Counted from the stretch's first letter, positions 16,959 to 26,301 are shown. The stretch: DNA of 64,000 nt from DATBVX01 sp963695985 (GCA_963695985.1 CAVOIC010000001.1:62001-126000), one strand, 5' to 3'. Notes: generated from the sequence alone by a model not told the origin. Numbers and translations are program-made.

Positions 16959-18377
16959 CTAGGCCGCCAGTACCTTGCCCGGATTCATCAGGCCGTGGGG
17001 ATCGATCGCATGCTTGACGGCGCGCATCAGATCGAGCTCCACAGTCGACTTGTAGCGTGCGGCCTCGTCGCGGCGGAGGATGCCAAGCCCGTGTTCTGCG
17101 GAGATGGAACCGCCCGCAGAGGTTACGGCGTCGTGGACGATTCGGTTCAGCTCAGGTTCTGCTGCCAAGAAAGAACCGCGATCGGCGCCGTTTGCGGGAG
17201 ACAAGTTGAAATGCAGATTGCCGTCACCCGCGTGCCCGAACACGACTAGCCGAATGCTCGGCCATCGAGCCTCGATTGCCTTACTGGTTGAGTCGACGAA
17301 TGCTGCCAGGCGCGATAGCGCCAACGAGATGTCGTGCTTAATCGCCGGCCCCTCGCGACTCTGTGATTCAGAGATATTCTCGCGCAACGACCACAACTGG
17401 CGCGCCTGTGCGAGTGATCCGGCAACGACACCATCGCTCGTGATTCCAAGTTCGAACGCGCGCACGAGAAGCTCGTGGAGACCAGACTCTGCATTCTGAT
17501 CGCTGGTCGGATCTGAGACTTCAATGAGGACGTACCACGGGGAGGGTTGCTCGAGAGGTGAGCGTTGTGTGGGATGATGTCGCAGGACGAGATCCAGACA
17601 GGAGTGGGACTCGAGCTCGAAAGCCGTCAGCCGACTGTCCAGCGCATCGCGAGCGAGGTCTAGTAATTCAATAGCGGCGTGTACGGCCTTGACGGCGAGA
17701 AACGCTACTGCTCGTCCCTTGGGCCTGGCATGCAGTCGCAGTACGGCGGCTGTAATGACGCCGAGCGTGCCCTCGGAGCCAATGAACATGTCGCGCAGAT
17801 CGTAGCCCGCGTTGTTCTTGCGCAGACCGTGCAGTCCATTCCAGACGATGCCATTCGGTGTGACAACCTCAAGCCCAAGACAGAGATCGCGCGCATTACC
17901 GTAGCGAAGAACGCCTGTGCCGCCGGCGTTGGTTGCCAGGTTTCCGCCAATCGTGCATGACCCTTCCGCGGCCAGGCTGAGTGGGAAGAACTTTCCCGCG
18001 CTTGCCGCTGCCTCTTGCACGTCGCGCAGAATGCAGCCGGCCTCTGCTATCAGGGTGCTGTTGTAGCCATCGATAGCGCGAATCCGGTTCAGTCGGGCGA
18101 GCGACAGCAGGAGTGACTGGCCAGATTCGTCCGGCACCGATCCACCCGATAGACCCGTGTTGCCGCCCTGGGGCACGACGGGAATCCCACGCGCCGCGCA
18201 CCAGCGCACGACTGCAGCGACGTCGTCGGTCGTGTCGGGTTGCACAACGCAGCGCGCGCGGCCTGTCCACTTTTGGCGCCAGTCGGTCAGAAACGGTGCC
18301 ATATCTGACGGGTCGGTGAGGAGTCGGCCCGTGAACACTGCCCGCAGTGTGCCGAGATCAAGCGCGTCATTCATCAC
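16959..18377 (-). CDS. FAD-binding oxidase, GlcD / D-2-hydroxyacid dehydrogenase type
   Basis: A 472-residue flavoprotein of the PCMH/VAO type. The FAD loop PQGGNTGLSGGSVP and the GSCTIGGNLATNAGGTG segment are textbook. The C-terminal half has VFGHAGDGNLHFNL, with the metal/substrate His residues, and ISAEHGLGILRRDE, ending in HAIDPHGLMNPGKVL. Such enzymes oxidise D-2-hydroxy acids (D-lactate, D-2-hydroxyglutarate, glycolate). It follows an SDR gene by 57 bp in a minus-strand series that also includes an ALS-like enzyme, consistent with 2-hydroxy/2-oxo acid turnover. Confidence 0.88.
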   Translation of the reverse strand: MMNDALDLGTLRAVFTGRLLTDPSDMAPFLTDWRQKWTGRARCVVQPDTTDDVAAVVRWCAARGIPVVPQGGNTGLSGGSVPDESGQSLLLSLARLNRIRAIDGYNSTLIAEAGCILRDVQEAAASAGKFFPLSLAAEGSCTIGGNLATNAGGTGVLRYGNARDLCLGLEVVTPNGIVWNGLHGLRKNNAGYDLRDMFIGSEGTLGVITAAVLRLHARPKGRAVAFLAVKAVHAAIELLDLARDALDSRLTAFELESHSCLDLVLRHHPTQRSPLEQPSPWYVLIEVSDPTSDQNAESGLHELLVRAFELGITSDGVVAGSLAQARQLWSLRENISESQSREGPAIKHDISLALSRLAAFVDSTSKAIEARWPSIRLVVFGHAGDGNLHFNLSPANGADRGSFLAAEPELNRIVHDAVTSAGGSISAEHGLGILRRDEAARYKSTVELDLMRAVKHAIDPHGLMNPGKVLAA

Positions 18378-18434
18378 GGGCGGCCTTAGCAGTGACTTCC
18401 CACGGCTGGATACGTGGACCTGTGTCAGGTCGGA

Positions 18435-19190
18435 CTACTGCGGCCGATGTGCGGCTGTGAGCCCACCATCGATGATCCAGTCCTGACCATTGACATACGA
18501 GGCCGCGCCAGAGAGGAGGAACGCGACGACCTCCGCAATTTCTTCCGGCCGACCGAATCGATGATTCGGAACCTGCGCTTTCATCGCCTCTGCGACTGAT
18601 GGTGGCAGGTCGCGCTCATTGAACTGTCCAGTGTTGACGTAGCCGGGGCTGACCGAATTGACGCGGATGTCGCGGGGTGCCAGTTCCACGGCCAAACCCT
18701 TGACCAGACAGGCGAGTGCCGCCTTAGTGGGCGAGTACAGCGTGGCCCCGGCCAGACCACGGTGGTAGGTCCACGAGGCATTGACGACGATAGCGCCGCC
18801 GTCCCGCATCACCCCTAGAGCCTTCTGGATCGTGAAGAACGTTCCCTTGTAGTTGACACTTGTAAGGAAATCGAAGTCGCCTTCGGTCCACTGACTGAAT
18901 GGCTTGAAAAGCCCGAGCCCGGAGTTTGCAAACAGCACGTCGATTCTTCCGAACCGCGACTGGATCTTATCGACCAGAGCGTCGACGTCGGCGAGCCGGG
19001 CGCCATCGGCGACCACTGGGACTACGGCGTCCTGCCTCGCAAAGTCGCGGTGGGCTGCATGCAGTTTCGCTTCGTGGCGGCCGGTGATAATGACGGTCGC
19101 GCCGTGCTGGTTCAGGAGTCTGGCCGTCGCCAGTCCGATCCCCGATGAACCCCCGGTGATCAGGGCAATCCGCTGTTCGAACCCAGGCAT
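18435..19190 (-). CDS. Short-chain dehydrogenase/reductase (SDR)
   Basis: A 251-residue classical SDR when started at the ATG at 19190, which puts the NAD(P) motif TGGSSGIG at residues 12-19. The catalytic Ser, Tyr and Lys fit the S-x12-Y-x3-K spacing (Ser of NASWTYH, then YSPTK). The GG near the C-terminus (WIIDGGLTA) is typical. An upstream in-frame start at 19271 would run into the LysR gene and add 27 unconserved residues. It sits 32 bp downstream of LysR and may be co-transcribed with it. The substrate is unknown. Confidence 0.85.
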   Translation of the reverse strand: MPGFEQRIALITGGSSGIGLATARLLNQHGATVIITGRHEAKLHAAHRDFARQDAVVPVVADGARLADVDALVDKIQSRFGRIDVLFANSGLGLFKPFSQWTEGDFDFLTSVNYKGTFFTIQKALGVMRDGGAIVVNASWTYHRGLAGATLYSPTKAALACLVKGLAVELAPRDIRVNSVSPGYVNTGQFNERDLPPSVAEAMKAQVPNHRFGRPEEIAEVVAFLLSGAASYVNGQDWIIDGGLTAAHRPQ

Positions 19191-19222
19191 TCCGCTGACC
19201 CGTTGAGTACGTGTTGGCCGAG

Positions 19223-20224
19223 TTACGGCGCTTGTTGGTGGAACGACTCGAGCGGAGCCGCCGACCGCCAAGTTCGAGTGTCGGTCTCGACTTTCCGAGG
19301 GCCACGTTCACGGCTCCTCAAGATGTCAATAAACCGATGGGCCACCGGCGGCAGGGTCCGGCCCTTGAGGTAGCTAATGCTCGGCTCACAGTAGAGCACG
19401 TCACACTGATCCATGCGCAGCTCGACCAAGGTGCCTGTCGCGAGCTCTCTTTCAAAAAGCCTGCGAGGTCCACCGGTAATGTAGTTGGCCCGACTGACCA
19501 GGTTACGCAGCAGCGGGATGTTCCGGCACTGAATGCGATGGATCGCAGCGTAGTACGCCTGTGGCGACATATCGCTGGGTGCATGCTCGGTGAGCCAGAC
19601 ACGCAGCCGCTCGCTCATCCTCGGCAGCGCCAATGGAAATTCGAGAAAGTCACTCGGCGCCACGCGCTTGTCGGCGGCGAGCGGGTGCTCCGGTCGACAG
19701 ACGAGGATGTTTTCGACTTTTCCGAGCGAGATGACCTCAAGGTCCGCCTCGTCCTGCAGCCGTGCGATGTCGACGACGAAAAGGTGCAGGTCACCCTGTC
19801 GCACCAGTCTTGGCAGGTTGGACCAGTCGTCGACTATGACCTCGATGCGCACGTCCGGCAGTTCCTCAACAAGCATCGAAAGTGGCTCGGGGAGCACCGA
19901 TTCGGCCATGATTGGCCCCGTCCCGATCTTCAGTTCGCCCCCGCACTGTTGCTCAAGCGAGTCCAGCCGGTGATTCATCTCATCGAGCTCGACGAATACT
20001 CGGTGCGCGTGTTCCAGGATCACTTCACAAGATGGCGTCGGTGCAATGACCCCGGCGTGCCGATCGAACAGCGTGACCCCAAGCATTGATTCGAGGTGCT
20101 GAATGCTCTTGGTCAAGGCGGGCTGGGAAATGCAGAGTGATTCCGCGGCCCGACGGAAGTTCTTGTACCGATCGAGCTCGAGGATGTGTCTCAGCTGCCG
20201 CATGTCCAGCATTCTCGAGGTCAT
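19223..20224 (-). CDS. LysR family transcriptional regulator
   Basis: A 333-residue LysR protein. The winged HTH occupies about residues 8-67 (FRRAAESLCISQPALTKSIQ is the recognition part) and a periplasmic-binding-like effector domain follows from about residue 95. Unusually for LysR it is not divergent: it lies inside a same-strand series, 44 bp after the ALS-like gene and 32 bp before the SDR gene. It probably controls this metabolic cluster in response to an acid or CoA intermediate, but no target site can be named. Confidence 0.88.
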   Translation of the reverse strand: MTSRMLDMRQLRHILELDRYKNFRRAAESLCISQPALTKSIQHLESMLGVTLFDRHAGVIAPTPSCEVILEHAHRVFVELDEMNHRLDSLEQQCGGELKIGTGPIMAESVLPEPLSMLVEELPDVRIEVIVDDWSNLPRLVRQGDLHLFVVDIARLQDEADLEVISLGKVENILVCRPEHPLAADKRVAPSDFLEFPLALPRMSERLRVWLTEHAPSDMSPQAYYAAIHRIQCRNIPLLRNLVSRANYITGGPRRLFERELATGTLVELRMDQCDVLYCEPSISYLKGRTLPPVAHRFIDILRSRERGPRKVETDTRTWRSAAPLESFHQQAP

Positions 20225-20268
20225 TGTCTATCTCCCATTGTTTGAGGGGTCGCCACCTTGTCAGCTCA

Positions 20269-21954
20269 CTACATACTCTGACGGGTGGTGCCCTTGGACC
20301 TCAGTTCGGCGAGCCGTCGGAATGCGTTGATGCGTTCGAGACTCGTCTTGATGTCGACAACGACTGGCCCGTCCTGCTCGAGCGCCTCACGGATTACAGC
20401 GCTGACGTCACCCGGGGATGAAATCGTCAGCCCCGTGGCCCCGAAAGACCGCGCGAGCGCTGCAAAATCCGGATTCGATAGATTAGTCGCGATTACGCGC
20501 CCCGGGTACGCAGCCTCCTGGTGGGCGCGAATCACGCCATAGCTGCCATTGTTGGCGATCAGGATTTTGGGCGTCGCGCCAGTGGCCATCGCCGTAGCAA
20601 GCTCGTTGCCGGTCATCATGAATCCGCCGTCCCCAACGAGCGCTACGATCTGCCGCTCGGGGTAACGCAATGAGGCGGCGACCGCGGCTGGCACTGCCAG
20701 GCCCATCGAGCCACCTACTGCGCCGACCATATCCTGTGTCGCGCGAAACCGAACGTGAGCGTGAATCCAAGAGACGAAATTGCCCGCGTCGAGCGTAACG
20801 ATCGCGTCGTCGGCAAGCCGGCGGCCAAGCTCCAGTGCGACTCGCCCAAAATCGACCCCGTCGTCCATGTCGGCCGGTGTGTAGCTCGACAATTGGTCGC
20901 GTACCGCTCGAAGTCTTTCGATCCATGCTAGCCGCCGCGGTTGACCGCGCGGCGGTTGCGCGCAAATGGCGGCGAGCACGGGCTGCGCGTTCGCGACAAT
21001 GGGCAGCTCGGTCCTGTGATTGCGGCCTACGACTGCGGCATCCGGATAGATGTGGATCAGCGCCTGGGCCGGTGTCGGTGCCAACGGGAACCGATAACGC
21101 TGTGTGCTGATGTCCCCGAGTCGAGTGCCAAGGCCGATGATCAGATCGGCCTCCGCGAGTACCTTGGCGAGCGCCGGAGGGACGATGAATCCGATGTGGC
21201 CGATCCAGTGGTCATGATCGTTGGGGAATACGCATTGATGCTTGTTGGTTGCAGCGACCGGCACTGACCAAGACTCGCTGAACGCCAGCAACTCGGACCG
21301 CGCTGCGCGCGGCTCGCAGTCGCCCCCCGCGAGCACCATCGGACGCTCGGAGCGCGCTACCATCTCGGCGAGCGCCTGGACGTCGACTTGACCGGGAGCC
21401 ATCGGGCGGGCGGGCCGCGCCGCCGCGATGGATGCCTGCGTGCGTTCCTCAAACACGTCCTCGGGCACAGAAATGACAACCGGTCCGGGCGTGCCCGCGG
21501 TGGCTTCGTGTACAGCACGGGCAACGAATTCGGACACACGTGAAGGGTCACGGACTTCAATGGTCCATTTGGCAAGGTCCGAATACGTTTTGATGTAGTC
21601 GACTTCCTGAAAGGCGCCACGACCCAGATTCGACCGCTCGACCTGACCAATGATGAAGATGACTGGCACGGCGTCTTGCTGGGCCACATGCACAGCCAGC
21701 GTCGCGTTGGCGGCGCCCGGGCCTCTGGATACGAAACATGCACCGACCTTTCCGGTGAGGCGTGCGTCCGCGACGGCCATAAGACCAGCGCCCCCTTCGT
21801 GCCGACAGCACACAAGATCGATGGCCGGCTCGTCGTAGAAGGCATCCAGGGCAGCGATGTAGCTTTCGCCGGGAACGCAGAAGACACGATCGACACCCGC
21901 CGTTCGGAGCGTTTTGACCAGCGCTTGTGCACCGGTGATGAAGAGTGTCGACAT
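20269..21954 (-). CDS. ALS-like thiamine diphosphate-dependent enzyme
   Basis: A 561-residue protein of the acetolactate synthase/oxalyl-CoA decarboxylase/benzoylformate decarboxylase superfamily. The N-terminal PYR domain has the activating Glu53 (CRHEGGAG), a central domain binds a nucleotide, and the C-terminal PP domain has GDGGFMMTGNELATAM ending in IANNGSYG. No regulatory subunit gene is adjacent, so a biosynthetic acetolactate synthase is less likely than a catabolic carboligase or decarboxylase. The gene lies between an enoyl-CoA hydratase (54 bp upstream) and LysR. Confidence 0.85.
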   Translation of the reverse strand: MSTLFITGAQALVKTLRTAGVDRVFCVPGESYIAALDAFYDEPAIDLVCCRHEGGAGLMAVADARLTGKVGACFVSRGPGAANATLAVHVAQQDAVPVIFIIGQVERSNLGRGAFQEVDYIKTYSDLAKWTIEVRDPSRVSEFVARAVHEATAGTPGPVVISVPEDVFEERTQASIAAARPARPMAPGQVDVQALAEMVARSERPMVLAGGDCEPRAARSELLAFSESWSVPVAATNKHQCVFPNDHDHWIGHIGFIVPPALAKVLAEADLIIGLGTRLGDISTQRYRFPLAPTPAQALIHIYPDAAVVGRNHRTELPIVANAQPVLAAICAQPPRGQPRRLAWIERLRAVRDQLSSYTPADMDDGVDFGRVALELGRRLADDAIVTLDAGNFVSWIHAHVRFRATQDMVGAVGGSMGLAVPAAVAASLRYPERQIVALVGDGGFMMTGNELATAMATGATPKILIANNGSYGVIRAHQEAAYPGRVIATNLSNPDFAALARSFGATGLTISSPGDVSAVIREALEQDGPVVVDIKTSLERINAFRRLAELRSKGTTRQSM

Positions 21955-22008
21955 GAGAACTCAGCCTCGCGCGAATTCGGCCGCAGGTCGCGGTTCTGCT
22001 GACAATCG

Positions 22009-22815
22009 TTAGATGCCCCGGAACTTGGGCGTCCGTTTGCTGGCAAAGGCAGCCAAACCCTCCGCCCGATCCCAGGACGATCGGTGCAGCTTTAGCATCT
22101 CCTTCTCATTGGTTAGCGCCTGTTCCAACGAGACCAGTAATGCGCGGTCTACAAGAGTCTTCATGCGCTTCAGCCCGAGCGGCGAGCGACTCGCTATCCT
22201 GGCAGCCAGTCGGTTGACCGCGTCGTGGAATTCTTCAGGCAAAAAGACACACTGTATCAATCCGCATGCGAGCAGCCGCTCAGCTTCGATCAGGTCGCCG
22301 GTGAATGACAGCCACTTCGCTGCGGCGGCGCCGATGCGGCGTGGCAACCGTGCCGATGCTCCGCCGCCGGGCAGGAGTCCGTAGCGGGCGTGGCCATCGC
22401 CTACCCGCGCATCGGTCCGCGCGACGATCAAGTCAGCGCACAGCGCCAACTCCAGACCGGCCCCGAGTGTCGTTCCGTTGAGGGCGGCGATGACCGGGAA
22501 TGGCAATCGCTCAATCCGATTCAGCACCTCGTTCACGTCCTCGATGAATCGTTCCAGTTGACGCTCACGATCATTGTCGTCCTCACCGCCTACGAATCCG
22601 AGATCAGAGCCGCTGCAGAAGGAATCGCCGGCTCCGGTCAGCACGATTGAGCGAATAGCCGAGTCCGCTTCGATTGCATCGAGTGCAGTGCGCAGTGACG
22701 CCAACAACGTGGGATTAACGGAGTTCAGAGCAGCCGGCCGATTCAACGTGAGCCACACGACGTGGTCCCTACGCTCGATCAGAAGTTCGTCCGAGCCGGG
22801 TATGCTGCTCGCCAT
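22009..22815 (-). CDS. Enoyl-CoA hydratase/isomerase family protein with an altered active site
   Basis: A 268-residue crotonase-fold protein if started at the ATG at 22815; the longer frame to 22875 adds 20 unconserved residues. Glu122 in GAGLELAL corresponds to the first catalytic glutamate of enoyl-CoA hydratase, but the second expected glutamate is His142 (GDGHARYG). The oxyanion-hole glycines are kept. It may therefore be an isomerase, hydrolase or lyase rather than a simple hydratase. It is the first gene of a minus-strand series that continues with the ALS-like enzyme. Confidence 0.82.
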   Translation of the reverse strand: MASSIPGSDELLIERRDHVVWLTLNRPAALNSVNPTLLASLRTALDAIEADSAIRSIVLTGAGDSFCSGSDLGFVGGEDDNDRERQLERFIEDVNEVLNRIERLPFPVIAALNGTTLGAGLELALCADLIVARTDARVGDGHARYGLLPGGGASARLPRRIGAAAAKWLSFTGDLIEAERLLACGLIQCVFLPEEFHDAVNRLAARIASRSPLGLKRMKTLVDRALLVSLEQALTNEKEMLKLHRSSWDRAEGLAAFASKRTPKFRGI

Positions 22816-22965
22816 GGCGATTGAGTTCGTTGACTGTGACCGCGATGCATTGCATATTGCCACTGTCATACTCACTGGTCAAAAAAACAACCAACGCGTC
22901 CATACTGATGGTAGTTTCGCAAGGACCGTGTTCGGCGGTCCGCGGCGACGAACAGAGGTATTCGC

Positions 22966-23547
22966 ATGAGCCGAGAGAGTCTATATGCGGTGGTTGTGCT
23001 GTTGGCGGTCGTGGCCTTCGGTGTGGCCGGCCCTGCCATCGCGGATCCACCCGAGCAACACAACGGTCGTCCCGGCGTTTACCCCGCGGATTTCGGCATG
23101 ACGCTGGACCAGCAGGGTGCACGCAAGTTTACCGCCAACGACATCAGAAGCTTCGTGTATCACGTGTTCTCGATGTACGAGCGGGCCACCAGCAATACCC
23201 GACGCGTGGGCCCGGAGGCGTTCCGGCTTTTCGTTGATGACAACGTGCGCATCGATTTTCCTGACTACAAGATCGCGAACTGGTCCCAATTCGTCGAATG
23301 GCACAAATGGATTCATGGGCGCCTGATCGGCGATGACCATGTACTTGGGCCGATCGAAGTCAAGTTCATGAGCGACGGCAGCTATCAGGTGCACTTCGTG
23401 GTCGTGTGGCGGGCACTGTTCAAGACGGGCGAGTACACAGAGGCCCGAATTGAGCAGACCTGGAGGCTGCGTGAGCAGGAGGACCGGGACCTCCCAGTCA
23501 TTGAGACTTATGTGGCGAAGATCGCCGACCCTCGCGTCCTTGACTGA
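22966..23547 (+). CDS. Secreted NTF2-like/SnoaL-like protein (putative)
   Basis: A 193-residue protein with a clear signal peptide (residues ~7-26, ending AGPAIA-D). The mature part has the alternating pattern and conserved Trp/Asp/His residues (DNVRIDFPDYKIANW, FVEWHKW) that remind me of the NTF2-like cone fold, but this is a weak assignment. It is divergent from the enoyl-CoA hydratase gene with a 150-bp spacer. Unknown function, presumably periplasmic. Confidence 0.6.
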   Translation: MSRESLYAVVVLLAVVAFGVAGPAIADPPEQHNGRPGVYPADFGMTLDQQGARKFTANDIRSFVYHVFSMYERATSNTRRVGPEAFRLFVDDNVRIDFPDYKIANWSQFVEWHKWIHGRLIGDDHVLGPIEVKFMSDGSYQVHFVVVWRALFKTGEYTEARIEQTWRLREQEDRDLPVIETYVAKIADPRVLD

Positions 23548-23682
23548 GTAAGCACCTCACGAAGCAACTTGGGTTCACACTCTGCTGCCTAGTCAGTTCA
23601 CATACCAGAGGGTATGATTCCTGTCGCTCGGGTCGGTCATGGTCGAATGCCCGGGCAAGTACATTTGGAACGGGAGCGGTCG

Positions 23683-24858
23683 ATGGGACGCGCGTCGAGG
23701 GCCTTTATCGTCGGCGTTGGCGAAAGCGCGTATACGAGATGGGGCGCGATGACGGACCAAAGCGAATTGGGTATGGCGCTTGAGTCCGTCACGGCCGCGG
23801 CCAGGGATGCCGGCATCGCCACGAGCGACATCGACGGGTTCGCTTCCTACTCCAACGACGCCAATCTTCCCGCGCAGATGCAGCTCGGCCTCGGCGTTCC
23901 GATGTTGCGCCACGCGTCGATGGTGTGGGGCGGAGGTGGAGGCGGGTTGCTCGGAGCTGTCGCCCACGCTGTCGCGGCGGTCGAAGCGGGCCATGCAAAC
24001 TGCATCGCCGTGTTTCGCGCGCTCGCTCAGGGCCAGCGCGGACGGCTGGGCCAGGGCGGCAAGGCCGGTCCGACATTCAATGCGACGGCGCCGTTCGGGC
24101 TACTGATTCCCGCCCAGCAGGCTGCACTGATGATGCGGCGTCACTTTCATGATCATGGCACCTCACCAGACACGCTGGCCGAAATCGCCGTAGTGTGTCG
24201 CGAGAACGCGCAAGCGAACCCGAAAGCACTGATGTGCGGCCGACCGATGGATCGGGCTGCTTATTTCGAATCCCGCATGATATCCGATCCCCTACGCCTG
24301 TTTGATTGCTGCCTTGAGAGCGATGCAGCGGCGGCCGTGCTGGTAACGACAGCTGATCGAGCGAAGGACCTGCGCGCCGTGCCAGTAGAGATCCTGGCGG
24401 TCGGCGTCGGCGGTGGGCAGGCTTGGGGCATGGGATTTCTGGGCGGCCACAACATGCCGGTCGAGCGCTATTCGCACGGCAATGCGAATGAACTCGGGGC
24501 CGAACTCTTCGCTCGCGCGGGCATCGCGCCCGACGACGTCGATGTTGCTCAGCTGTACGACGCATTCACTCCGATGGTCGTGCAGGCACTCGGCGACTAC
24601 GGCTTCTGCGCGCACGATGAGGTGGCCCAATTCGTGGCGAGTGGTGCACTGCGCCGGGGCGGCTCCCTGCCGATCAACACATCCGGGGGCTCCCTATCTG
24701 AAGCATACGTGCACGGAATGAATCTGCTGATCGAACTCGTTCGCCAGCTCAGGGGCGAAGCCTTGAATCAGGTCGAGCATGCGCAGCTGGGGTTCATTGC
24801 CGGCGGCCCAGGCGTGGCGCCGACAAGCGCGGCGGTGCTCGCAAGGCGCTCCCCTTGA
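23683..24858 (+). CDS. SCP-x-like thiolase-fold protein lacking the nucleophilic Cys (Ltp2-like)
   Basis: A 391-residue thiolase-superfamily protein of the lipid-transfer type. The region where thiolases carry CSSG is glycine-only here (residues 83-88), while the C-terminal QLYDAFTPMVVQALGDYGFC and GGSLSEAYVHGMN segments are conserved. Loss of the Cys is known for Ltp2-type aldolases that work with a DUF35 partner in steroid side-chain removal, and the next gene, overlapping by 4 bases, is a DUF35 protein. I infer a retro-aldolase (C-C cleavage of a beta-hydroxyacyl-CoA). ATG 23683 has gggagcgg upstream; an earlier in-frame ATG at 23614 is less likely. Confidence 0.82.
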   Translation: MGRASRAFIVGVGESAYTRWGAMTDQSELGMALESVTAAARDAGIATSDIDGFASYSNDANLPAQMQLGLGVPMLRHASMVWGGGGGGLLGAVAHAVAAVEAGHANCIAVFRALAQGQRGRLGQGGKAGPTFNATAPFGLLIPAQQAALMMRRHFHDHGTSPDTLAEIAVVCRENAQANPKALMCGRPMDRAAYFESRMISDPLRLFDCCLESDAAAAVLVTTADRAKDLRAVPVEILAVGVGGGQAWGMGFLGGHNMPVERYSHGNANELGAELFARAGIAPDDVDVAQLYDAFTPMVVQALGDYGFCAHDEVAQFVASGALRRGGSLPINTSGGSLSEAYVHGMNLLIELVRQLRGEALNQVEHAQLGFIAGGPGVAPTSAAVLARRSP

Positions 24859-25286
24859 GCTACCTGAGCACAAACATGCCGGCTCCGGTGCCCGATATCG
24901 ATGACGCGCCGTTCTGGGAGGCCGCTGCGCGCCAGCGACTTATTTTCCAACGCTGCGTCAGCTGCAACACGCATCGGCATCCACCATCGCCGATGTGCCC
25001 GAACTGCCAATCGGCCCGAAGTGAGTGGACTGAAGCGCCGCCAAGAGGTGAGCTTTTCTCCTATACCGTCACTCACGTCGCGCCACATCCGGAACTTCGA
25101 GATCGGACGCCTTATGTGGTCGCCCTTGTTTGCTTCCCGACGCTCGACAACGTGCGCATCGTGACCAACATAGTCGATGCAGCGCCGGAGGAGCTTCAGA
25201 TCGGCGTCGAAGTTGAGCTCGCGTGGGAGCCGATTGGCGCGGAAATGTGGGTTCCGCGATTCAAATTTGTGAGGGGCCCTCGGTAG
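24855..25286 (+). CDS. DUF35 zinc-ribbon/OB-fold protein, partner of the thiolase
   Basis: A 143-residue protein with a zinc ribbon near its N-terminus (CVSCNTHRHPPSPMCPNC, four Cys) followed by an OB fold, the DUF35 architecture. Such proteins bind thiolase-fold enzymes and help channel acyl-CoA; in the Ltp2-ChsH2 steroid aldolase the DUF35 domain is required for activity. The TTG start at 24855 overlaps the thiolase stop; an ATG at 24876 is the alternative. The next gene begins 12 bp downstream. Confidence 0.85.
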   Translation: MSYLSTNMPAPVPDIDDAPFWEAAARQRLIFQRCVSCNTHRHPPSPMCPNCQSARSEWTEAPPRGELFSYTVTHVAPHPELRDRTPYVVALVCFPTLDNVRIVTNIVDAAPEELQIGVEVELAWEPIGAEMWVPRFKFVRGPR

Positions 25287-25298
25287 AGGGCTGGCGCG

Positions 25299-26285
25299 GT
25301 GAAAGCGGTACTAATGAGGCAACACGGGTCGCTTGATGGTCTATACATAGGCGATCTGCGCGAGCCCGTGCCCGGGGCCGGCGACCTGTTGATTAGCGTA
25401 AAGGCCGCAGGCGTCAATCCGGCAGACTGGAAGATCATCGAACGAGGATTTCCAGGCTGGACGTATCCGAAGGCGATCGGCCTCGATGTTGCCGGCGTCG
25501 TTGCGGCTACCGGGGCGGGGGTCACCGGCTTTGTGCCGGGAGACCGGGTCTACTACCACGGAAGCTTCGCGGGTCTGGGCGCTTATGCGGAACAGGTTGT
25601 CACACCCAGCCATGTCGTCGCCAAACTGCCCGACTCGGTCGCATATGAGGTCGCGGCAGCGATTCCGACCGCAGGCTTTACCGCCTTTCAAGTTATCGAA
25701 GAGCGCTTTCGCCTCGGGCCACAGAACATCGCATTGATTCATGCTGGGGCCGGAGGTGTGGGCGGGATTGCCATCCAATTGACGAAGCGCAAGCGCGCGA
25801 CCGTCATTACCACGTGTTCTGCCGAGAACGCGAGCTACGTTCGGCGCCTCGGCGCCGATCACCACGTCGACTATGTCAAAGAGGATCTCGCAAAGCGCGT
25901 TGCGGAGCTGACCAATGGGCGCGGCGTTGACGCGATCCTCGACACGGTCGGTCCTAGTGTGGGCGGCAGGGCGATCGCCATGCTCGCCTTCCAGGGCCAT
26001 CTAGCGTGTTGCGCGGGTCTGCCTGATTTAGCGTCGCTGCAACCGTTGCCGCGTGGTGTACAGATCGCGGACATTGCTCTGGGTTGGGCGTATCTGAGCG
26101 GGGATACGCGGGCACAGACGAGGCTAGCGCACTACGGCGAGGAGATGGCCAAGCTCGTGGCTGCAGGCGCGGTGGATCCCATGATCGCAGAAGTGGTCGA
26201 ATTCGATCGGGCCATCGACGCGCTCAAGAGAAGCAGATTGGGTCGCCAGCGCGGCAAGCTCGTGATCCGCGTGGCGTCAGCGTGA
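25299..26285 (+). CDS. NADPH:quinone oxidoreductase-like MDR enzyme
   Basis: A 328-residue zinc-independent medium-chain dehydrogenase/reductase. The N-terminal KAAGVNPADWKIIERG stretch and the Rossmann motif IHAGAGGVGGIAIQL are typical of quinone oxidoreductase/crotonyl-CoA reductase relatives; no catalytic zinc cysteines are seen. Starts at GTG 25299, 12 bp after the DUF35 gene, and is followed after 16 bp by an SDR, so both belong to the same transcript. It probably reduces an enone or enoyl intermediate. Confidence 0.85.
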   Translation: MKAVLMRQHGSLDGLYIGDLREPVPGAGDLLISVKAAGVNPADWKIIERGFPGWTYPKAIGLDVAGVVAATGAGVTGFVPGDRVYYHGSFAGLGAYAEQVVTPSHVVAKLPDSVAYEVAAAIPTAGFTAFQVIEERFRLGPQNIALIHAGAGGVGGIAIQLTKRKRATVITTCSAENASYVRRLGADHHVDYVKEDLAKRVAELTNGRGVDAILDTVGPSVGGRAIAMLAFQGHLACCAGLPDLASLQPLPRGVQIADIALGWAYLSGDTRAQTRLAHYGEEMAKLVAAGAVDPMIAEVVEFDRAIDALKRSRLGRQRGKLVIRVASA

Positions 26286-26301
26286 ACCTGGGGTGCGACG
26301 A

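Noticed and set aside
20269..21954. Biosynthetic acetolactate synthase large subunit (IlvB)
   Set aside because: No small subunit or ilvC is adjacent, and neighbours are catabolic CoA and oxidase genes; only the superfamily can be supported.
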